A stretch of DNA of 10,824 bases from positions 1 through 10,824 of the forward strand of contig NZ_DXUU01000066.1 in the NCBI RefSeq assembly GCF_019417665.1. Direction: 5' to 3'. The notes beneath the pieces are model-generated. The model was given only the letters and a program-made list of their open reading frames with translations, was not told where the DNA came from and did no database searches. The DNA comes from Ruminococcus sp. (GTDB taxonomy: Bacteria > Bacillota > Clostridia > Oscillospirales > Ruminococcaceae). The translations under genes were made by a program, and so were the position numbers. Positions 6,170-10,824 of this stretch are shown piece by piece. Numbering within the stretch: the first letter of the stretch is position 1; each line of letters starts with the position of its first letter.

Positions 6170-6203
6170 CCAAGTCATATAACATAAAAGATTTTGAAAT
6201 TTA

Positions 6204-6560
6204 TCAGCCTCCCATCCGAACCCTATCCGCAGCAAGTGCAATTACTTCCCAATTACCCGGCTTTCCAATGCGATACGGAAAAAAACTCTGCAATTGTCTC
6301 GGGTTAACGTCATAAGCTAGTTCGATTGCGTAGCGTATTGCTCTTTCCACACTTTTCGGTTTCACACCATACATTTCAGCAACGACGCCATATAATTGAT
6401 TACATTGCAGTTATGGATTTTGTGCTGACAAAACGATTACTTTCCTCAAATAGGAATATCCTTTTAGATTTGCCTGAATCCCCATTTGGAGAATCATCCT
6501 CGTTGCAATCTTTTCCTCGTATGAATATTGTGTTTTTAACTTTTCTTTCAAAATCCCCAT
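6204..6560 (-). pseudogene. Spo0A C-terminal-domain protein gene, one in-frame stop
   Basis: Translating 6560 down to 6204 gives 118 codons and a TGA, broken only by TAA at 6413-6411 (codon 50). Before it is MGILKEKLKTQYSYEEKIAT...LRKVIVLSAQNP. After it, in the same frame, comes LQCNQLYGVVAEMYGVKPKS followed by VERAIRYAIELAYD and, near the end, KPGNWEVIALAADRVRM. The core L-Y-x-x-V-A-E-x-Y-G-V-K-P-x-S-V-E-R-A-I-R-x-A-I-E resembles the helix-turn-helix output domain of Spo0A, which binds 0A boxes. The length fits stand-alone proteins of this domain without a receiver. ATG 6560 is supported by AGGAG 9 bases upstream. The lack of frameshifts or other damage suggests a recent mutation, a sequencing error or unusual read-through. 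If read, the first 49 codons alone lack the DNA-recognition helices. Confidence 0.8.
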
Positions 6561-6664
6561 ATTAATATGCTCCTGTTATGTTTTATTTTCTAAAAAGTTA
6601 TGTCTTCCTTTTATAGAATAACAGAAACATTCTGATACAATATATATCTTTTCTATACCTATTT

Positions 6665-6681
6665 TGTCGATTCTTGACGAA
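6665..6681 (+). promoter_or_regulatory. tandem 0A-box-like pair between the Spo0A-C pseudogene and second dockerin
   Basis: TGTCGAT (6665-6671) and TGACGAA (6675-6681) are separated by three bases. The first is one mismatch from TGTCGAA, and the second fits the looser TGNCGAA form. The 7-3-7 layout is that of tandem boxes bound by Spo0A output-domain dimers. The pair lies 105 bases upstream of the broken Spo0A-C-like gene and about 140 bases upstream of the second dockerin's -10, so either could be the target. Confidence 0.4.
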
Positions 6682-6706
6682 TGATTCTAAATACATAAAA
6701 ATCAGT

Positions 6707-6733
6707 GATATCGCAGGATTTATCCTATAGTAC
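6707..6733. repeat. 27-nt intergenic repeat, copy 1
   Basis: This 27-mer, starting GATATCGCAGGATTTATCC, agrees at 24 of 27 positions with 7390-7416. Its centre is a small dyad (AGGA...TCCT). It lies upstream of the second dockerin gene; the other copy lies just downstream of it. A plus-strand terminator-like hairpin follows 6 bases later. Confidence 0.6.
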
Positions 6734-6738
6734 TTAAA

Positions 6739-6773
6739 GAGAACAACGTTGTGATGGTGCTCTCAATTTTTTT
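6739..6773 (+). terminator. possible intrinsic terminator in dockerin upstream region
   Basis: GAGAACAAC (6739-6747) pairs with GGTGCTCTC (6756-6764) with two mismatches, and seven T residues follow at 6767-6773. It stands ahead of the second dockerin's own promoter, so it would insulate that gene or end a short transcript containing the 27-nt repeat. Confidence 0.45.
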
Positions 6774-6776
6774 ATT

Positions 6777-6788
6777 TGTGTCGACACA
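6777..6788. promoter_or_regulatory. 12-bp perfect palindrome, possible operator
   Basis: TGTGTCGACACA is self-complementary over 12 bases and begins 31 bases upstream of the second dockerin's -10 core. Perfect dyads of this size in promoter regions often bind dimeric regulators. It contains TGTCGAC on both strands, close to the Spo0A-box core. Confidence 0.4.
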
Positions 6789-6815
6789 GTTCAGCAATTT
6801 ACGACAATGATTTTA

Positions 6816-6824
6816 TGCTATGAT
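6816..6824 (+). promoter_or_regulatory. extended -10 promoter for the second dockerin gene
   Basis: TGC-TATGAT is an extended -10 with no good -35 (AATTTA at 17-base spacing). Transcription would start near 6831, giving a leader of about 75 nt before the ATG at 6905. Weak -35 contacts fit a promoter needing an activator. Confidence 0.45.
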
Positions 6825-6904
6825 AACGGTAGAAATTGAAGCAATTCAACTTTATTTCTGTTGTATATTCAGTAATAACACATATTAATAACAGGAGGAA
6901 TATC

Positions 6905-7330
6905 ATGAAAAAAAGAATGCTAAAGACCGTGGCGGCAAGCTTATCAATTCTCTCGATTGCAACTGCAACCATTGTGCCGGCTAGTGCGGCAAATGACAAT
7001 ATTCAGCCAAGGGGAAATTACTATGTATACGGAGATGTCGATAATGATGGGCAAATTGACATCCAGGATGCTAACATTGTTTTATCGGCAGTTTCAAAAT
7101 TTACTTCTTTAACAGGAGATGAAAATCTTCCTACAAGCTATGCAATTGCTCGTCCTTCTGTATACTTCCCTAATATTGACAATCCAGTGCCGCAAACAGC
7201 AGATGTAAATGGAGACAGATTCATCAATCAAGCAGATGCAGAAGATATTCTATCATACTACGCCAAAAAGGCGGCAGGAGTTCTTGATCAATATAACGGA
7301 CGTTGCGGAACTCCTTTTTATGTAGGATGA
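6905..7330 (+). CDS. small secreted dockerin-only protein
   Basis: 141 aa from ATG 6905. AGGAGG at 6893-6898, six bases upstream, decides this start over a longer frame. Residues 1-28 are a signal peptide (MKKRMLKTVAA, hydrophobic core, ASA cleavage site). Residues about 39-126 are a dockerin with two calcium loops: Asp44, Asp46, Asp48, Asp55 in GDVDNDGQIDIQD, and Asp100, Asn102, Asp104, Asp111 in ADVNGDRFINQAD. The linker between loops is about 45 residues, much longer than the roughly 20 usual, and includes Pro-rich PTSYAIARPSVYFPNIDNP. No catalytic or carbohydrate-binding module is present; the tail after the dockerin is only about 15 residues. It could cap or compete for cohesins on a scaffold, or interact through its inserted loop. 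It is flanked by the two 27-nt repeats and ends before a bidirectional terminator. Confidence 0.88.
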   Translation: MKKRMLKTVAASLSILSIATATIVPASAANDNIQPRGNYYVYGDVDNDGQIDIQDANIVLSAVSKFTSLTGDENLPTSYAIARPSVYFPNIDNPVPQTADVNGDRFINQADAEDILSYYAKKAAGVLDQYNGRCGTPFYVG

Positions 7331-7381
7331 TAATAAATTATATCGAAACAACTCCGCAAAGTTTTTATGAAAAAATACAAT

Positions 7382-7427
7382 AACCCGGCGATACCGCAGG
7401 AATTATCCTGTAGTACCGCCGGGTTTT
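7382..7427. terminator. bidirectional intrinsic terminator between dockerin and prophage
   Basis: AACCCGGCG (7382-7390) pairs perfectly with CGCCGGGTT (7417-7425) around a 26-base loop that itself contains CAGGA...TCCTG. TTTT at 7424-7427 follows on the plus strand; on the minus strand the stem is followed by ATTGTATTTTTTC. It sits between two converging genes (stops at 7330 and 7441) and can end both transcripts. Confidence 0.85.
7390..7416. repeat. 27-nt intergenic repeat, copy 2
   Basis: This 27-mer, starting GATACCGCAGGAATTATCC, is the second copy of the element at 6707-6733 with three differences. Here it forms the entire loop of the bidirectional terminator, so its conservation is not explained by the terminator stem itself. 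Confidence 0.6.
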
Positions 7428-7440
7428 ATTATTATCTGTA

Positions 7441-8358
7441 TCAGCTCATCTTATCAATACTCACATACCCAGTCACATACTTCCCGACCGGAGTCTTACC
7501 GCAGTAATCCGCACGAGTAGTAATGCGATATCTGCCATTTTTGCAGCAAACGCCGTCGTAGATATAATACGTTCCACCTTTCAGTCGACTGGATGGTGTT
7601 TTGGTTGTCTCGTTTGCAAACAGCTGTGCCTGATCTGCGATGGTGACTTTTTCGCCTTGCTTCCAGTCGGTTCTGTATGCCGCAGAAGTTGCCGTATACG
7701 CCGCCTTACCATTCGCATCGTAAACTGTGTATCCAGATGTGCAAGCCTTTTTAGCGTTCTCCAGACTGCTGTATGCTCCGATCTGAGACGCAGAATCAGC
7801 CCAGGACTTACGCACACGGTACAACTGTGCCGTGCCACTAGATGTAGATGTAGATGTGCCATTCATCTTCACAGCCACATCTGCCTTAAATTTTGCCCAG
7901 TTTGCGCTGTTGTCGGTATCTGTGCCGCCGTTTTTCTTAGGCACAAACCATTTCGGGCAAACTTTCCCCGTCACGTCAAAATGCCGGATCACACCGCCTT
8001 TCTGCGGGTCCAGACCATACTTTTTGCACAGCTGCGCAGTCAGTTCCACAAGGGCGTTATAAGTAGCAGTGTTAAACTTTCCAGTTGCATCCGGGTGGCA
8101 TGTTTCAATGGACACGGTGTAGCTGTTTGCCTGATTGGTGCACCAGCTGACTTCTTCGTCCGGGATGCAGCAGATCACCTCGCCCTGCAATCCCACAATG
8201 TAATTGCTGGATACAGCACGGTCTGTCGAATTAAAATAATTCCGATTCGCCATGGCAGAGCTGCCTGGATTCCCGACCCAATGCACTGCAATAGCAGTGG
8301 TTTTCGTCCGCTTTGTACCAGGGCGGTTATGTGTGAGATACGCGTTTGTGATAGTCAT
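7441..8358 (-). CDS. phage endolysin, N-acetylmuramoyl-L-alanine amidase (amidase_2)
   Basis: 305 aa; cuts the bond between N-acetylmuramic acid and L-alanine in peptidoglycan to release phage. Residues about 18-140 form the zinc amidase domain: ligands His26 (AVHWVGNPGSS), His126 (IRHFDV) and Cys134 (GKVCPKWF), with Glu85 in VSIETCHPD. A Ser/Thr/Gly linker (about 165-176) leads to a short repeat-like region (LYRVRKSWADSASQIGAYSS and the VYDANGKAAY segment), then an SH3-like C-terminus (about 230-305) that probably binds the wall. No signal peptide, so export needs the holin. GAGGAGG lies 8 bases upstream of the ATG, and only 3 bases separate the gene from the holin stop. It is the last gene of the late operon before the bidirectional terminator. 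Confidence 0.93.
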   Translation of the reverse strand: MTITNAYLTHNRPGTKRTKTTAIAVHWVGNPGSSAMANRNYFNSTDRAVSSNYIVGLQGEVICCIPDEEVSWCTNQANSYTVSIETCHPDATGKFNTATYNALVELTAQLCKKYGLDPQKGGVIRHFDVTGKVCPKWFVPKKNGGTDTDNSANWAKFKADVAVKMNGTSTSTSSGTAQLYRVRKSWADSASQIGAYSSLENAKKACTSGYTVYDANGKAAYTATSAAYRTDWKQGEKVTIADQAQLFANETTKTPSSRLKGGTYYIYDGVCCKNGRYRITTRADYCGKTPVGKYVTGYVSIDKMS

Positions 8359-8361
8359 AGC

Positions 8362-8574
8362 TTAGTCCTCCTCATTTGTTTTTACTTCCGGCAGCCCTGC
8401 CACCGATGTCAGTACCGACAGTACACCAGCCAACACCGCCGCAGACACAACCGCAAGCCAATCAACCTCGCTGATCAGCGCAGTAGTGCCAATCATTGCA
8501 ACAGCAGTCTGTGCCACAGTCTTAACCGCACGTACAGCCGCAGCTTTTGCCCATGTTTTCCAGTTTCGATTCAT
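8362..8574 (-). CDS. phage holin, r1t type
   Basis: 70 aa inner-membrane protein that forms the lesion allowing the amidase to reach the cell wall. Two hydrophobic segments are visible: about 18-35 (VKTVAQTAVAMIGTTALI) and about 39-61 (WLAVVSAAVLAGVLSVLTSV). The N-terminus is basic (MNRNWKTWAKAAAVR) and the tail acidic (EVKTNEED). The phrase S-E-V-D-W between the segments and AGLPE after the second are familiar from r1t-like holins. The start overlaps the upstream gene's stop as ATGA (8571-8574), pointing to translational coupling. It directly precedes the endolysin. Confidence 0.88.
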   Translation of the reverse strand: MNRNWKTWAKAAAVRAVKTVAQTAVAMIGTTALISEVDWLAVVSAAVLAGVLSVLTSVAGLPEVKTNEED

Positions 8575-8888
8575 TTCGATTCCTCCTTTTCGGTAGGCAA
8601 TGCCATAAAATCTTCATGTAGATGTGTCATAACGCCATTTCCGCCTAATTCGTGGTACTGCCTATACATATTCTCATAGTTTTCTTTTGCATATATCGGC
8701 GCATAGCCTGCGTCAATATATTTGTTGTAGCTGTGTAACATCCTGTCACGCAGGAGCGCTTGTACACCATATTCTAACGCTTTTTGCCGACCATCCTGTT
8801 TTTTTATCTGTGATAGTATCGCTTTTGTTCCAATCCCCAAAATACCGGACGCTGTAAAGATTGAGATTGCAATTGTGACCCAATCCAT
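8571..8888 (-). CDS. small phage membrane-anchored protein of the lysis module
   Basis: 105 aa. An N-terminal hydrophobic segment (about 3-24, WVTIAISIFTASGILGIGTK) is followed by a basic stretch (QIKKQDGRQK), then a soluble part with ALEYGVQALLRDRMLHSYNK and a Tyr-rich segment ending MYRQYHELGGNG. This layout recurs next to holins in Firmicutes prophages, where it is usually annotated only as a phage protein or holin-like protein. The biochemical role is unknown; it may assist or regulate the holin. The start lies 3 bases from the upstream stop with GGAGGTGG ahead of it, and the stop overlaps the holin ATG. Confidence 0.8.
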   Translation of the reverse strand: MDWVTIAISIFTASGILGIGTKAILSQIKKQDGRQKALEYGVQALLRDRMLHSYNKYIDAGYAPIYAKENYENMYRQYHELGGNGVMTHLHEDFMALPTEKEESK

Positions 8889-10079
8889 TTACGATTCCAC
8901 CTCCCATGCGCCGCTGTCGTTTCTGACATAGTTTCCATTTGTGCAAATTACCTTTGTAAGATGCGCTTCTGGATTATTGCATGTCGTATCCCACGAATCC
9001 GCAAGAGATGGTGTGTTTGGATCTGATTTTTTGTCCACTGCACCCCACTGTGTCGTTGTACCTGCATAGATCAGATTTTCAATTGCAGTGCCATTAAACG
9101 CAAACATTTGAATTGTCTGCACTGACACGGGAATGGATAGTGCCGTCAGTGATGTACCATTAAATGTATTCGCCTGGATATCAGATAGGATTCCAGGAAG
9201 TGACAAGCCGGAAATTTTAGAACATCCACCGAATGCCCATGTACCGATTTCGGACACTGTTTGTGGGATCTGTACAGATTGAGCGTTAGAAAGATCATGA
9301 AAAAAATGTTCCCCAATGCGTGTGATCCCATCGTCAACAATAATTTTTGTGATACTATCTGCAATACCAGATCTCGCCCACTGGCTTGTTTCGTGTTGAT
9401 CGTCCGTTGCACCGCTTCCCGTAATCTGCAACACGCCATTTGTATACAGCGTATATTCCGCATTTGATCCGCAAGACCCAGACTCCAGTACTTCCACGCC
9501 GGATGCAGCTATTGCCTGCTCCGCAGCTGCCAAACGCTTTTCCAGCGCTGCCTCCTGCTCCTGCAATTGTGTTACACCACATTTCCCAAGGATACATTTG
9601 CAATATCCGCATTTTGATTCGTTTGCTCTGTAGTCGGTTATGCTGATTATTTTGTCCACACCGGCACGGAGCAAAACAGCTGCAAGTGTCAGATATGTTT
9701 TTTCTGACGTGTTTGTAAAAGATGGTATCTCTGGATCTGTTGCGGCAGTACCCTGTAGGACTTCAAGTTGACAATTCCGTACTGCATCGCTGGTGTCACA
9801 GGATATGCCGATCAACACATAACGGCTGAGGGATTCGTCTGCATACTGTGACAAATCCAACGTGTAAGAGGTATCATTGCAAAAATAATGCCCGTTTATC
9901 CACGCTTTTCCTGTTCCAATAATAATACTTTCCCCAGTGCCAAAAGATATTGAAAAGCAGTCTCCATATGTGTCCAGGATACCGTTGCAAATAAAGCTCG
10001 ACAGATAGGATGTAAAGTCTTCCGCTTTGTACACCCTATCAAGATCTTTTGAATTAAAAAAACCACATGAAAATGCCAT
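8889..10079 (-). CDS. phage tail-tip / receptor-binding protein with BspA-type leucine-rich repeats
   Basis: 396 aa from ATG 10079; GGAGGT 9 bases upstream decides this start. Residues 1-150 resemble the N-terminal module of siphophage baseplate or receptor-binding proteins (FFNSKDLDRVYKAEDFTSYL; IIIGTGKAWINGHYF; RYVLIGISCD). Residues 157-167 carry a Cys cluster (CGYCKCILGKC, Cys-x2-Cys-x-Cys-x4-Cys), followed by a coiled coil (QLQEQEAALEKRLAAAEQAI). From about 198 comes a BspA-like region: YTLYTNGVLQITGSGA, then three to four leucine-rich repeats of the LRR_5 kind (ITKIIVDDGITRIGEHFF, VQIPQTVSEIGTWAFGGCS, LSIPVSVQTIQMFAFNGT). Such repeats bind host or microbial surfaces, so this domain probably chooses the receptor. 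It is followed directly by the membrane-protein gene. Confidence 0.87.
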   Translation of the reverse strand: MAFSCGFFNSKDLDRVYKAEDFTSYLSSFICNGILDTYGDCFSISFGTGESIIIGTGKAWINGHYFCNDTSYTLDLSQYADESLSRYVLIGISCDTSDAVRNCQLEVLQGTAATDPEIPSFTNTSEKTYLTLAAVLLRAGVDKIISITDYRANESKCGYCKCILGKCGVTQLQEQEAALEKRLAAAEQAIAASGVEVLESGSCGSNAEYTLYTNGVLQITGSGATDDQHETSQWARSGIADSITKIIVDDGITRIGEHFFHDLSNAQSVQIPQTVSEIGTWAFGGCSKISGLSLPGILSDIQANTFNGTSLTALSIPVSVQTIQMFAFNGTAIENLIYAGTTTQWGAVDKKSDPNTPSLADSWDTTCNNPEAHLTKVICTNGNYVRNDSGAWEVES

Positions 10080-10096
10080 GATTGCATTACCTCCAA

Positions 10097-10824
10097 TCAA
10101 TCAACCATAAACATAATATTAACGTTGTACGCTGTGCCTTGCGTAAACGCATTGCCTGACATGCTAGAGATAATAAGCACCCCTGCCGTACTTACAGATG
10201 TATAATAGATATTTGCTGCCGTCCCATTGATGCTATTTGTGTTATATACTGCGGCATTAGACGGTCTGTATCCTGCTGGCAGCGTCCCGATTGTCAAGCC
10301 GCCGCCAGAGTTAGGCGCTGTGTATGTGCCTCTTACCTCGACAATATTGCCGATTTTACGGTATTTGACATTGCCAGTGAGAGTGATCCAACCGGTATCC
10401 ACCGTATTAATAGGAGTCCAATCTGTCCATGCACCAGCCGCAAGTGATCGCATATATGCGGTGTTGTTGTGCGGATATACAGCTATCTGTGATTTTGCAG
10501 ACGATGATATACGTGTTGTGATGAGTGTAAACGGATAAGATGCAACCGGAGCATTTTTACAAGTGTGCCCTTGCTGTGCCTGGTATACGTCACATATGGA
10601 CATTGCGATATCATTTAGATTTTCGCTGGTCAGTGTGGTCGCTGCAAGCGATTTGTGGGTATGACTTGTGCTAGATTTGGTGTTTAATGCGGTGGCAACC
10701 GCCTTGTTTTGCACTGGGTTTGTGCTAGTTGATGATAGGGCGGTGTCTACTACTGTTTTGTTTGCGCCCTCCTCAATGCTGTCAAGTTTGGTTTTGTCTG
10801 CTGCGGACATCAAGCCTTGTTCAG
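10097..10824 (-). CDS. phage tail-fibre-like protein, 5' end outside the window
   Basis: At least 242 residues; the frame stays open upstream of the first visible Met (EQGLMSAADKTKL), so the N-terminus lies beyond position 10824. The visible part opens with LMSAADKTKLDSIEEGANK and SSTSTNPVQNKAVATALN, repeat phrases common in tail fibres and side-tail proteins of Firmicutes phages. A His/Thr-rich linker (SSTSHTHK) and a Tyr/Thr/Gly-rich beta-structured C-terminus follow (TGNVKYRKIGNIVEVRGTYT, TIGTLPAGYRPS, ending MFMVD). The WTDWTPINTVDTGW segment resembles fibre-tip beta repeats. It is probably a trimeric fibre contacting the host surface. It ends 17 bases before the receptor-binding protein's ATG. 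Confidence 0.85.
   Translation of the reverse strand, partial: EQGLMSAADKTKLDSIEEGANKTVVDTALSSTSTNPVQNKAVATALNTKSSTSHTHKSLAATTLTSENLNDIAMSICDVYQAQQGHTCKNAPVASYPFTLITTRISSSAKSQIAVYPHNNTAYMRSLAAGAWTDWTPINTVDTGWITLTGNVKYRKIGNIVEVRGTYTAPNSGGGLTIGTLPAGYRPSNAAVYNTNSINGTAANIYYTSVSTAGVLIISSMSGNAFTQGTAYNVNIMFMVD

Larger units (their letters stand above)
7441..10824 (-). mobile_element. prophage late region: tail tip and lysis module (runs off right edge)
   Basis: Five tightly packed minus-strand genes in the usual order of a Firmicutes siphophage: tail fibre, tail-tip/receptor-binding protein, small membrane protein, holin, endolysin. The left limit is set by the terminator at 7382-7427. No integrase or att site is visible here, so the true prophage end is unknown. 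Confidence 0.8.

Noticed and set aside
6326..6565. Plus-strand 79-codon frame over the Spo0A-C region
   Set aside because: It is antisense to the clear Spo0A-like translation and has no family resemblance.
7657..8679. Plus-strand open frame of 340 codons opposite the lysis genes
   Set aside because: It is antisense to the amidase and holin, whose motifs, Shine-Dalgarno sites and tight spacing are clear. Its translation is Arg/Cys/His-rich with no domain I recognise, and it crosses several gene boundaries.
10080..10100. Upstream TTG start for the tail-tip protein
   Set aside because: The Shine-Dalgarno GGAGGT lies downstream of that TTG and correctly spaced from the ATG at 10079.

Overview
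The window looks like accessory DNA from a Gram-positive gut anaerobe of the Ruminococcus type (Oscillospiraceae). The evidence is two small secreted dockerin proteins, a remnant Spo0A-C-like gene, Firmicutes-style Shine-Dalgarno sites and a tailed-phage lysis/tail-tip module. The genus is an inference from gene content.

Layout. (1) Positions 1-145: minus-strand piece of an IS21-type transposase (IstA), cut off exactly where a 293-bp sequence begins. (2) Positions 146-5133: a candidate mobile unit. The 293-bp sequence occurs twice without mismatch (146-438 and 4841-5133), giving a 4,695-bp period. Between the copies are a strong promoter, a short serine recombinase (591-1568) and one very large gene (about 1606-4884). 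That gene joins an iron-sulfur-flavoprotein-like domain to an archaeo-eukaryotic primase domain of the TOTE type, a superfamily II helicase and a degenerate phospholipase-D-like C-terminus. The repeated block holds the end of the big gene, three hairpins and several copies of the 11-mer AAAACGATAGC, which recurs just inside the left end. The simplest reading is a complete element (439-5133) preceded by the truncated tail of a tandem copy, so that position 438/439 resembles the joined ends of a circle. Recombinase plus primase-helicase suggests an excising and perhaps self-replicating element.

(3) Positions 5134-7440: a host-like stretch. It has a plus-strand terminator, a promoter-hairpin pair that could make a small RNA of about 65 nt, and two dockerin genes pointing apart (5434-6060 minus, 6905-7330 plus). 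Between the dockerin genes is a Spo0A-C-domain gene broken by one in-frame TAA. Tandem Spo0A-box-like pairs with 7-3-7 geometry lie on both sides of the broken gene. A 27-nt repeat lies on both sides of the second dockerin gene, and a bidirectional terminator closes the region.

(4) Positions 7441-10824: the late end of a prophage on the minus strand. In transcription order it holds a tail-fibre-like protein (open at the window edge), a tail-tip protein with a BspA-type leucine-rich-repeat domain, a small membrane protein, an r1t-type holin and an amidase endolysin. The genes are packed with overlaps or gaps of a few bases.

The most novel item is the recombinase plus Fe-S-flavoprotein/primase/helicase unit with its structured repeat. 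Next come the paired 0A-like boxes and the candidate small RNA.
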